Part shown: positions 44,450-54,804 of the stretch, one piece after another
Numbering within the stretch: position 1 is the stretch's first letter
Layout of the letters: every line of letters starts with the position of its first letter
From: Ornithodoros turicata
Taxonomy: Eukaryota > Arthropoda > Arachnida > Ixodida > Argasidae
Length of the DNA stretch: 64,000 bases
Direction of reading: 5' to 3'
Assembly (NCBI RefSeq): GCF_037126465.1
Contig: NC_088202.1
Location: 80,642,160 to 80,706,159 of the forward strand
The notes under the pieces: generated by a model
Databases searched by the model: none
Seen by the model: the letters and a program-made list of their open reading frames with translations, nothing else
Told to the model about the DNA's origin: nothing
Made by a program: the position numbers and the translations under genes

Positions 44450-46446
44450 AGTTTGAACACATGCTCAAACTCGGAATAATTAGACCATCATCTAGCAACT
44501 GGTCCTCAGTCCTTCACATAGTACCATAGAAGACAGAGCATTTTTGGCGGCCATGCGGAGACAAAAAGAACATTGAATCGCGTCGATACCCACTCGCGTG
44601 CGGCCAACAACGGCAGGCCTGGCTCGACATTACCGCCCCCCCCCCCCTCATTGAATCGCGTCACGTACCGGACAGGTTTCCTATCCCCCATTTCAAGGAC
44701 TTTACAGGAAATTTACAGGGGGCGGGAATTCTCTCCAAGATCGATCTCGTACGGTCATATCACGACGTAGACACATGAGGACGCAGGAAAGATCGCAATC
44801 ACTATTTCGTGCATCTGTTCTGTCATCAGAGGTCCGTCGTTCGACATCGTCAACGTTGACGACCTAACCTTTGCAAAGTTTCTCTCTACAAGGGCTCGCG
44901 CAATCCAGACACGATGCACACGCGATTTCAGGCCGAGCACAGCTGCGTGGAAGCGTCTTTGTATTGCATCCATTTTACATAGCAGGTTCCCACTTCGTGT
45001 TTGGTTTTCGTTCCCCTTCCAGCGGTCTTCAAACCTGCTAACCTCTCTTAGTGGTTTTGGAGCTTTCATTACATGCTTCAGCTTTAGTCTACATATTTAT
45101 TATTTACAATAAGAAAAAAAAAAAAAGGATGAGAGACAGAGACACGCGCAAGCGATCAGTTTCGGGAGGGTTCCCGTTTAGTTGGCCTTGGAAATAATTG
45201 CAATTTTTGGGCTTTTGTGGTGTGCCGTCATTGAATGACATCCAAGACGCTTGACTGGTTACCACAACCAACCCAGTACGTCAGGTGACGGTGCCATATT
45301 AGATGACGTATACTTGCGTACTCTCATCCTTGCGCTAGTCACATGTAGTACTTCATTTGATCTTATAGGCAGTATATGTAGCATGCTGTCCAAGAACAAA
45401 CTCCCCCGCCAACTCAGAAAAATCCTGTCCTTGGGTGAGACGCATCCAATTTATGTTTTCCATATTAATAGACACATCCTGATCTGATGCAGGGATTGGG
45501 CTTAGCATCCTTGAGTCCAGGTGCGGTTTTCAGTCCGTATATTATCAAGCGCACTATCACAGCTGTTACTAAGTTTCACTTCGATATAGAGCTTTCCTGT
45601 TATAGGAAAAATTGCTCTGGTCGTTTCATGAAGGATTCCTTTGACGAGCTGGAACACATCTGTGACCTGCAGACCACACCGATGATGGCTTCCACTTTAG
45701 CTGCTTTTTCGACGTCTTTGCTTTATCCGGTATAGGACGCAGGTGTTTGGAGCTACTCGTAGGCCTAGATAGGATAGTCTGGCGATGGTGATATCATTAT
45801 CTTCTCGTTTTCGACAGGGATGAAATCTTGTCGAAGCACGTACAATCGAAAGTTTGATGGATATTACGTTCTCTCGCACCATCATTGTCGTGTAGCGGAA
45901 GAAGATACAGATGGCGGACTTTGAAGAGCTTCGTCTGTCCATTCCCGACTGAAGACTTCGTAGACTTCGTAGATTATCGTCCAACTGTTAGGTCTTTCCA
46001 CGAGTGTGTTTTAGAACTTTGCAGTCGTGTAAGTCCCATCCAGAGAGCGCTCGTCTCGCCTACTTGCCGTCCGTATGTGTCCTCAATTTGCGCTAACTTC
46101 CCCATAACTATAAGGTTCTGCGTTTCCGGATATATCCGAAAAAAAAAAAAAAAAAAACTCTGTTTTTGGGTATTCCAGTAACCGAGAGCTCAGCAAGAAA
46201 GGCCGTGCCCTGATTACTGGTCGACAGTGTTCGTTTCGCTTTTGTGTCGAGAGTGCCTCGTAATTATTCATCTAGGAGTTGCATACCCTCTTCGAGAGGA
46301 TTATGGCCGTATAGCACAATCGCAAAAACAACATCTATGATATGCTACTCTCAAAACGTTTATTTTAAACAAATCTGGTGCAGCTAATGAAAACACCCTG
46401 TATTACTGGCTCCAATCTTACACTGCTCGGATCTTACACCTTTCAT
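44450..46446. other. no recognisable gene
   Basis: Poly-C near 44634-44647, poly-A near 45113 and 46139-46156. Open frames at 45251-45735 (+) and 45069-44755 (-) show no known motif. ACACCCTGTATTAC at 46393 resembles the end of the foldback element at 61.8 kb. Confidence 0.4.
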
Positions 46447-46454
46447 TGAAAAGT

Positions 46455-48391
46455 GGGGCTGTGCGAGTACTCGAAATTTCGAGTTCGAGTCGAGTCGATC
46501 TCATACTCGACTCGAACTCGACTCGACAAATGATGACTCGTCAGCTTTCGAGTACCCGATATCGTTTCGAGCTCGCGTTAGATCCACATTAAAATCCATC
46601 ACATATAAGACATAACCTGTCACAACGATTTCGCCATCTGGAAACACGCATTCGGCGCAGCCGTGATCGGGGTCATAATTCCGCCATCTTGATTTCACTA
46701 TTGGACTATCTCGTCTATCTCGACTTGGCTACAGACTGAGTAATGGCTATGAATAGCAAACCGGCTTCAACTGGCTATTGCTGGCTATGGATGCGTCGCG
46801 CGCGCGGAAGCGTATTGAACATGGGAGGAGCGCATTTCACAGTTTCGTTTCTTCGGTGAGAGCGTCTTTTTCGGTTCTACTTGTTCATAAAACTCACAGA
46901 TGTCTGACAAGAGTGAAGAAAGTGCATCTGCACAACAATCGAAAAGGGCTAGAAGCCTTGGGTAGGACTACTTCACGAAACTTTCCGGTACGAACGCTTC
47001 GTGCAATGTGTCCACCAGCACTTTGAAGGCGCCGACAGGATCAACGACGACCGTTGTGCCGCATTTGAATGCCGACCCAGTAGCAATGGCAGAATGTAGG
47101 AGAAAAGTGGGGGCAGCATCCTCAGTCCTCTTTGGGGAACAGTGTGACCACAAGAAGAGAATGCCTTAGCATTTTCCTTACCGCGCCAATTCGATCACCG
47201 TTGATTCGAGCGCCGTCGATCACCGGTGATCGACGTTTTATGAGCGGCGCAACTCGGTCCCTAAAATAGATTTGGACAAGTGGTCACATTTGTTGGATAC
47301 TATAAACACAACAGAATGAGTTTCGTTTTCACTTTTATATTTTCATTGTGGTATCGATTTATGATGCTCGCTCTGCGCCAAGGAGGCAGCGTGGAGATTT
47401 TATCTTGATTGCGGCGTCGCGTTCCTGCGGCGGACCTCTTTCGCAAATGCGCAATACTCGCATTTGAAGCACATTGGGATTCGATTTCGTTTATTACAAC
47501 GCAAATAAGGACTCTGAAGGTGTTAGACAAAATTTTTGTCGTGAATGTATGGATATATACAACTTGCTCTATATTGCTGTTCTTCCTGTCTCAAAACTAA
47601 CCGGGAGGAATAGAAGAGTGGTGAAATAGCAGTATGTGGTACAACAGGGAAGTTGAGCATGAAACTAATGTTTTCTGCAGAAATTACGTTGCTCATTTCT
47701 GTTTTACTCCTTCAATGAACTCTGCCACTCCGTTACATGAACAACATGGGTGTTGACGTTATTTCCCACAACTCATGAACTTCTTGATCCAGAGTGTTGA
47801 CATTTGCAGATATTATTCTGACAAAGTTTGCCTACATTGTGTATATTTTAGAACTTGTAGATTGGTATTTTTGTTCAAGGTACAGGCGTATATTCATGAG
47901 GTTTCTGCTGTTTGCATCAATTTTTTGGTGTCCCAAAATTAATTTTGGAAAAACATGGATACCTTTGTTTATGAAACTTACATCATTCGATAGGGCATTC
48001 ATTTGACTACATTTTCATATATAGCAACATATTTTGAAGCGATACTGTCAGCCACAAAAAATATATTTGTCAAACTACTCAAAAATAGTCATTTTTACGG
48101 CGGTAACGAAAGTGCTAAACCGCACCTTGTAGAAAGACTAGTTTTCCTACCAAACAATTTGTAAATCTCTTTATGCTTCTTATGGTTGCAACGTTCACTT
48201 AGCAATGTTGTCCTTAGGTGGCGCATTGTTTTCATAAAGCTTCTATAATTTTATATCTATCTTCCTGCTTCTACGCATTACCTATCATTTAATGGAACGC
48301 CAACTACTCGAACTCGACTCGATACTCAAAACAGTGATTTGGTATTACTCGAACTCGACTCGAGCTCGAAAATTTTGCTACTCGCACAGCT
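46455..48391 (+). mobile_element. hAT-type element, 1.94 kb, internally decayed
   Basis: The left end GGGGCTGTGCGAGTACTCGA and the reverse complement of the right end AGCTGTGCGAGTAGCAAAAT share GCTGTGCGAGTA. Both ends carry CGAGT/ACTCG subterminal repeats (46470-46535, 48305-48370). Flanks are TGAAAAGT (46447-46454) and TTAAAAGT (48392-48399), an 8 bp duplication with one mismatch, as expected for hAT. It encodes a decayed BED finger (46900-47168). No transposase core with the RNase H-like fold was found, so the element is deleted internally. Confidence 0.7.
46900..47168 (+). pseudogene. BED zinc-finger remnant of a hAT transposase
   Basis: From ATG at 46900 the frame reads MSDKSEESASAQQSKRARSL, Gly, stop, then DYFTKLSGTNASCNVSTSTL KAPTGSTTTVVPHLNAD (split for length). 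The order W-x-F/YF-x-K, C-x2-C, S-T-x-x-x-x-x-H-L fits the BED finger at the N-terminus of hAT transposases. The Trp has become TAG, the second Cys is Ser and the last His is Asp, so zinc binding is lost. It ends at TAG 47166-47168. The family match is by pattern and needs a profile search. Confidence 0.55.
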
Positions 48392-48399
48392 TTAAAAGT

Positions 48400-50085
48400 T
48401 AATAAATTGATTGTATTTTATGTGAAACAGTGTAATCAACCTGCAGAAAGAGCATCTGTGCTGTTCTCGTAGAACTTTTATTTTTTTAATTTGTAACGGA
48501 TAAAACAACAAGCATCCTGTACACTGCTTTGAAACTATACCAGTTTATAAAAGTAAAACCACCTGAGCTATAGCTCTTGAAGTAAGAGGCGACGGCAAAG
48601 CTATCGAAACGTAAGTCTCACATTTACCTGGTGATCAAAACTTGTCCATCAATTGAATCTCGAAGAAGACATCACATTCTTTTTCCACGCTACTCAACAC
48701 ACTGTTTACACAAAGTCGCCTTCACTTTGGGCTAAGCCTGTACTGCTCAAACTTGCGGTTTCACAACTCCTCCAACATGATAGCTGAGCCCCTTTAACGC
48801 AACTTTCATCGTATTTCCATTTATACCACTCCCGCAGAGATGATACATCCGCCTCCTTCCACAACGTCTTTATTTCAGTCCCACGCGCAAACTCCACACG
48901 TCATTAAAACCTTGTATAGCAACCGTACACGCGTATAAGCATTAGTGCTTTTATCACCTTCTAGACGAACATCTTCTGATCACTTCCATTATGGCTGTGA
49001 TACAGGCATCAGAAGAGTTCAGTAGTAGCCCTTCAAGCTCTTCTTGTTCCGCCATTTTAGCGCTGAACTGTCTCTCCGGCGAGTTTGCCGTGTGCCTCTC
49101 TAGCGCCCGAGCAGTAAAAGCAGGACATCCAGGGCTGAGTTACGATTATGGCTTCTCCGATACAGAGCCCACCCCAGGAGACTCTTTTTACGTGTCCCAT
49201 TCTATTACAAAACAAAAGAAAGCCTTTGCTCGTCTCATGCACCCTACCAGGTACAACTGTTGTGGGCAAATGAAACTTTGTTTTACACGCTGCAACGAAG
49301 TTTGCGAAATATGGTGTGTGGCAGTTTTTTTTTCTTTTTCTTCTTGTTCTTTTTGCAGGCTACGATCCTTGTGGCTGAACTTGAGCGCGCAGAGGTATGA
49401 GTTACGTTACGCAAGGTGTAAGAGAGCCTGTCCGCGTGAGATAGCGTGCTTCGGCCTCAGGGATTGCTTGGAGAGCGCGAATCAGATATAATAGACGTTA
49501 ATGTTGTTGAGGGAAAGTCGGAATGGGGTATAAAACATGGTCTTGTCCTTGAGCTCAGAAAGCGTTCGCAGTTCAAGTATTGTGGCCGTCACGCCACCAT
49601 ATAGCATAAATTCAACAGACAGCTCAGCAGAATTCTGCGGTTCGTTACCACTACACGAAAAGAGAAGGCATCGCAGGATTACATTATGATAAATATTGCA
49701 ATGATAACAGAGTTGTCTCTCCTAGAACAATGAATGAACTGTGGAATTCCTCTTCGCCACCACTGAATATCATGATACCAATTTATGCTTCGTATCCTGA
49801 CAACAACATGGACGGAACTGCCGAAAAGATGTGCGTTATCTTTCTTATTGTTCTTTTGTTGTGTCGTTGTGCATTCCGAACTTTACGCCGCTCGCTTTTA
49901 GAACTAAGGAGGCGGTGGTGGTATTAAGCGCTGTGAAAAATTGCAGTACGTCGTCCTACTCAGCAAAGCCAATAACGATAGGGCCTCACGCCACAGCAAT
50001 ATTGCACAAGTGTCATGCTGCTTAACAACAAATAGTGCCAACATCGTCTGCTTTGTTTCAATAATAATTCGGTGCTCTACGTCGC
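48400..50085. other. no recognisable gene; one 166-codon frame
   Basis: 48991-49491 (+) is open from ATG for 166 codons, with a Ser-rich N-terminus (SSSPSSSSC) and many Cys residues, but resembles no family I know, and its second half crosses a TTTTTCTTTTTC tract. 48580-48625 (CTTGAAGTAAGAGGCGACGG ... CTATCGAAACG) faintly resembles the hammerhead-like termini of Penelope elements. Confidence 0.3.
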
Positions 50086-50090
50086 GATGC

Positions 50091-50398
50091 TACTGGGCCA
50101 TTCTAGCCGAAACCAGTCAGAGGTGTAGCTCGACCCTTTTGGATTTCGCTGACAAAAAGAAAAAAAAGAAAGGAAGGAAAACGTGGACAGAGAACAAATG
50201 TGGTGACGTGGTGAGAGCTCAAAAACGGAGCGCGTTTTGGGCCAATTTTGCGATTCGACAAGTTAGCATTCTCGCAGAAGCCCGAGTTCATTTGTACTCA
50301 TAAACTAGTGTATGGAAATTAGCGTCACGCGACAATATGAAGCTGATCTGTATTCATCGTTAGCTAAGCGATCGAAAATATCGACCGTTCGTAAAAGA
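50091..50398 (+). repeat. dispersed repeat R1
   Basis: CCATTCTAGCCGAAACCAGT at the start and CATAAACTAGTGTATGGAAA, AATATGAAGCTGATCTGTAT, TAGCTAAGCGATCGAAAATA toward the end all recur in inverted orientation at 53450-53865. This is a non-coding family of unknown class. This copy is uninterrupted and serves as the empty-site reference for the other. Confidence 0.7.
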
Positions 50399-50424
50399 TT
50401 ACACTATTGTGAAGTGTTTCCACG

Positions 50425-50900
50425 TACCTGAGGCCGTCTAGGAAGTGAAAGAAATCGTGCCATTTGTTGAACCGGGGGGGGGGGGGGGGGGTTATTAAGA
50501 AAAAAAAAAGAAAACGAAAGGAAAGGTTAGCCAGGTTGTAGAACAGATCCTCTCCTATGGCATATTGAAATCATACAGGGGTATTTTTCCTTCAAGGAGA
50601 AAAAAAAAAATTTCGTCGTCATACTGCGCTGCAGCTCATTGTTAGTTCATGTCGCCTAGGAAGTAAAAAGTGATGCCCTTGTGACCGTCCCCGACGAAAA
50701 GATACCCTCTTCTTTTAAATCTTGTAAATCTACAGGTGTATTTTTCTTACAAATAATAGTTCTCAAATAGTCAGGTGCAGCTCATTCGATAGTTGAGGTT
50801 GCCTATAGCAAATGAAAAAAAAAAACTGTCGTTGTGGAAGACATCCTTTCCTATAACATTCTGAAGGTCTACATGTGTATTTTTTCTTCAACGAAAAGAA
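50425..50900 (+). repeat. imperfect ~150 bp tandem repeat, about three units
   Basis: Three spaced occurrences of a block like CTACAGGTGTATTTTTCTTC (near 50570, 50730, 50868) alternate with blocks like GCCTAGGAAGTAAAAAGTGA (near 50437, 50653, 50800) and GCAGCTCATT (50631, 50780). Spacing is about 140-160 bp, stretched in the first unit by a G run (50473-50491) and A runs. No gene overlaps it. Confidence 0.72.
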
Positions 50901-51084
50901 AAATCGTCAGCGCATTCACATTCTATCTGTACGGTACCATTATCGCCGTTTGAAGGAAGTTCGCCTTCTACTGTTCTACAAGTTCTACCGTGAGTGCCCA
51001 CAGCCGCGGCTTCCTAACAGATTTGTCGTGGTTTCTGATTGCATGACTCATGAGTCATGACACGGTTACGGTACACACCATTCT

Positions 51085-52110
51085 CCACTTGTTTATTCAG
51101 CGGTGTCCAAGAAATGAGTTTTGTAGACTACTGTACCTCCTCTCTGACGCGTGCATACAAGGCATCTGTGGAAAATGCTACAAGGAGCACTGTGGTGACC
51201 GATAGCGCACCGCGTACGGCCCTCGACAATGATTTCAGTCAAGCAGAACTGGAGGCAGCTATAGGATCAAGGCGAAGCAAGTCTTCGCCAGGTCCGGACA
51301 AACACATCGCTGGCTTAAAACCCTCCGCTCTGAAGGCGTTGTTAGGTATCATTAATAAGAGTTGGAACGACGGCATGTTTCCAATTGGCTGGAAAATCTC
51401 TAAAGTGGTACCTTTGTTGAAACCAGGAAACCAGGAAAATCTCTCAGGAATATAGAGTCTTTCAGACTAATTAGGTTATCAAGTTGACTGTGTAAGGTCA
51501 TGGAAAAAATGATCCTAGGTCAAATAGAGTGGGTCATAGAAAGCCAGAAGGTGATTCCGAAATTTATGTCTGGTTTCCGACAGGGCAGGGCTACTATGGA
51601 TGGTGTTTTGGACCTCATCACTTTTGTTGAGCACGAACGCGCCCCTAACCCATCTACTGTGGCAGCTTTCCTTGACATTAAACAAGTATATGATACGGTG
51701 AGCTACGTACAGTTCCCGACAAAAGCTTACGGTACACTGGAGTGGTGTATATAGTCATCTGAGCGATACCGTTACTGCAAACAGGAGCAGATAGACTTGC
51801 AAACAGGTGGCCGCGTACTCGATGCACCTCCCAGTAAGTGTGTCCACTCCCGTTTGCTGTTAGGGTGTCGCTGCGATCAAGAAATACGTCGCTCTGGTGC
51901 TCCGTAAACTTTTGTCGGGATCTGTACCACGAGATACCACGTGCTACAAATGCGTGCACATTAAACCTTTCCTCCCTTGCTTTTTTTTCAATAAACATAC
52001 CCCCCCCCCCCTGCACATTCGGGAGATAAGGGGTCGGACTCTGGGGTGGGTTGCTGACTATCTTCAAGGGGGGTATGTGTACATACGGACGAGAACGGGA
52101 ACAGTGATTA
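51085..52110 (+). pseudogene. I/R1-like LINE reverse transcriptase fragment (interrupted)
   Basis: RT N-terminal and finger blocks read ALDNDFSQAELEAAIGSRRS, KSSPGPDKHIAGLK, NDGMFPIGWKISKVVPLLKP, then after a shift near 51460 CKVMEKMILGQIEWVIESQK, MSGFRQGRATMDGVLDLITF and AAFLDIKQVYDTVSYVQF. The frame is interrupted at about 51722. It resumes near 52013 with IRGRTLGWVADYLQGGYVYI RTRTG and dies. The YADD region and C-terminus are absent. It is 5'- and 3'-truncated. Clade placement is inference from the SSPGPD and GFRQGR blocks. Confidence 0.78.
51722..52012 (+). mobile_element. ~290 bp insertion within the LINE RT
   Basis: Between the YDTVS block and the RGRTLGWVADYL block lies unrelated sequence that ends CTTTTTTTTCAATAAACATA followed by a 12-base C run. 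AATAAACATA at its end resembles the 3' terminus of the LINE at 18740 (AATAAACATAT), so it may be a short 3' fragment of a related LINE or a SINE mobilised by it. No target duplication was identified. Confidence 0.4.
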
Positions 52111-52199
52111 TCACGACCTCGGTACCTCGACCTCGACCTCATTTTCAATTTGTTCCTGTGTACTAAATCATTCAGGCTGCGAGATATGAAGTTGAAAAT

Positions 52200-52690
52200 C
52201 GTTCAAATAGCGAAAATATTCGATATTAACCACGGCCGTGAACGGTGGCTGCTACGACCCGCCTGCGAGCCGAAGTGACCGTGACATCATAGACATGGGT
52301 TGTTGACGATTCGCTTACGGTCTTTGGCGAGCAAGTCCGCAATGAAATATGTTTTAATTTTACCTGGAGCTAAGGTCGTCTCTAATCGTTGACACATAAT
52401 CCTACCAGAAGTGTAATGTAGCCGTGAATTGTCAGCATGGTTACCGGAGCACGTTTTCCTCTCTGAGCTGCTTCTTCGTCAGAAAAATGCCTCTGTCTGT
52501 GGCCTTTTGGGAGCTGCTGCGTGCGGAACGATTCCCAGAAGCAGTGTGCGTCGCATAATCCCTTCCTCCATTGCTGACAATTTGCGTTTCGCCATATTCC
52601 TACTGATTTCGACAGCAGATATACGACGCCGCTGTTGTCCAAACCGAAACTATGCACTCGCGTGCTCCCTTCTTTCACTTCCTATAGACG
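52200..52690. other. no recognisable gene
   Basis: No family motif. Opposed frames at 52382-52725 are probably shadows of each other. Confidence 0.4.
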
Positions 52691-52736
52691 TCCCCAAGTA
52701 TATGAATACACTATCGCAAAAGTGACACTTTTTTTA

Positions 52737-53441
52737 GGCCCGTGCGAATAGTGGTTTGAAAACCGGAGCGAACACGAAGCGAATAGCGGATTTGGATATT
52801 CGATTGCGAAGCGAACAACTGTATAGAACCGAAGCGAATACGAATACGAATAGTTGCAAAATCGAACGGTTTGCACGCATACGCTGAGTGGAAATCGAGT
52901 GCAAACGTACATGAAACGTAAGCAGAGCACATATATATTTTAATTTGCAGCGGTATACAAGCGTCAAATATCTGTCAGCATGCATTCAGAAGGTGGTGTT
53001 GCCGAGCAGGAACACTAGCTGCTCTCCGGGATCCGGCAGAAAACTCTCCCATCTGAAATGTCTGAAAATGGTCGTTCGCTCGTTACTTGGATATTTCTGT
53101 GCCCCGTTGGCAAGCTTGTTATACAGTTGACACCCCATAGTGCTCCACCATAATAGTGGACATCCTGTGCGCTACGCAAGAAAAAACGAGGACGATTCCC
53201 ACCTCGTTTTGACTTAAGGAAGTGCACTTAAACAGTGTCTCTGGCCGTTTCGCTATAGATTAATTGGCTGTTCTCGCGTGGCTTGTTCCGCGGCAACTAT
53301 TCGAATATATTCGTATGGAAGAGACGTTCGATTCGATCGATTCGCGATTCGAATACCGAAATTCGTATTCGGTTCGAAATTCGAATCGCATATAAGTATT
53401 CGCTTCGATATTCGAAAAATTCGAATATTCGCACGGCATAC
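52737..53441. mobile_element. hAT-type MITE (GTGCGAATA family), 705 bp
   Basis: The left end GGCCCGTGCGAATAGTGG and the reverse complement of the right end, containing GCCGTGCGAATATTCGAA, share CCGTGCGAATA. Both ends carry GAATA/TTCGAA subterminal repeats. The flanks TTTTTTTA (52729-52736) and GTTTTTTA (53442-53449) match at 7 of 8 positions. The dispersed repeat R1 has no such insertion at the matching point, which supports these boundaries. It has no coding capacity. Confidence 0.7.
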
Positions 53442-53449
53442 GTTTTTTA

Positions 53450-53865
53450 CGAATGGTCGATATTCTCGATCGCTTAGCTAAACAACGAATACATATCAGC
53501 TTCATATTTTTACGTGCAGCTAATCTCCATACACTAGTTTATGAGCATGAATAATCTCGGGTTCATGCGAATAACCTAACTTCCCGAAAATTAATCGTAA
53601 GCGTGAGGAAGTATTCGGGACCCTTCCCCTCTAACACCAGGCAATGAAAGCGAAGAGATATCGTCTATATATGTCAGCAGGGCAAGCGAAACGGGCAACA
53701 CTTTTTCAGGTTCGGGCCAAGTTCGAGGCGTCCCCAATGTTCAAAATCTTGAGAAAAATATATCCTACATACACACCCCTAAGGGAACGCACACAATTTT
53801 TTTCAGCGAAATCTAAGAGGGTCGAACCACACCGCTGGCTCGTTTCGGCTGGAACGACCCAACTG
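53450..53865 (-). repeat. dispersed repeat R2 (inverted relative of R1), interrupted
   Basis: The reverse complement of this stretch reads CGAAACGAGCC near one end and CATAAACTAGTGTATGGAGA, AATATGAAGCTGATATGTAT, TAGCTAAGCGATCGAGAATA near the other, closely matching R1 (50091-50398). The family sequence appears to continue on the far side of the MITE at about 52705-52736. Confidence 0.68.
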
Positions 53866-53992
53866 TGATCATGAGCGACGCCACAGTGGTTGGGTCTGTG
53901 GATTAATTTTGTCCCTGTCAGGGTACTTTAACGTGTGCCGCAAACTCGACACACTGCACACCACATTTAACATCCCTTGCAGAATACGGCGT

Positions 53993-54804
53993 GTAAGAAG
54001 CATCAAAGCACAAGCGAAAATACCGAGTATTGAGTTTTTTTTTTCCTTTGGTCTAAGCCACGAAATATCATTGACAAATAATATTAACAACGTCATGTAC
54101 CAACCGCCGCAGCCACAAACACAGACAAAAGGCACGCACAAAACAGGACGAACTGCAACTCACGACTACTTTACTGTTGAATGCACATACACTCTTAAAT
54201 ACCAGAGTAAGTACACGTTCCCCTATGTATCCGACCTATTTTTTGAGATAGCACAATTCCTCCTGTATGACGGCGATAGAGGGAGCACTGACACATTTTC
54301 CCCCTTTTTCCTCTATCAAAAATGCTTCATATATCTCTCGATCCTGCTGTGATCGGAGACTAATTTCTATTGAAGTTTTATCAAAGACAGGCGAGCATCC
54401 ACATCTATCACAATGGAATGCCAAGTGACCGGACGGTGGCATCCCTTTCAACAATGTCGCGTGCTCACGTAACCTAGTATTGATACACCTGCCCGTCTGG
54501 CCGATGTACATTCTTCCACAGGATAACGGAATACTATAAACCACACACTGGCGGCAATCAACCCACCTGTTTTTGTGTTTGGTGTTACACACCTGTCTTT
54601 TTTGTCGCTTGTTCACCTGACGGCAAAGACTATACAACTTGCAAGGGGCTGAGATCACAACAGGAACATTATGTCTGACACCTACTTTCTTTATGTTATG
54701 TGCAAGTCCGTGAAAATAGGGAATTGAGACCGGTCTACCTTCCACCCGGTTCCCACCAAGCTTCGGTAAGCCCTTACACTTGCGAACAAGGCACTCTGCC
54801 ACAG
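53993..54804 (-). pseudogene. Penelope-like element, inverted partial copy (GIY-YIG and 3' end)
   Basis: The minus strand 54802-54236 is one open frame: LVRKCKGLPKLGGNRVEGRP, then VVYSIPLSCGRMYIGQTGRC INTRLREHATLLKGMPPSGH (split for length), and CVSAPSIAVIQEELCYLKK before the stop. It holds the whole GIY-YIG domain and the linker after the RT thumb, then a 3' UTR with GTATTTAAG. It is the mirror image of 56001-56817, differing by scattered substitutions, and joins the forward copy head to head at 54804/54805. It lacks any RT. Confidence 0.85.

Noticed and set aside
48580..48625. Hammerhead-like motif CTTGAAGTAAG...CTATCGAAACG
   Set aside because: The CUGANGA box is degenerate and the stem between the boxes pairs poorly. 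Too weak to call.
48991..49491. 166-codon open frame from ATG
   Set aside because: No recognisable domain, passes through a poly-T/C tract and has no gene-like surroundings. Kept only as a remark, not called as a gene.
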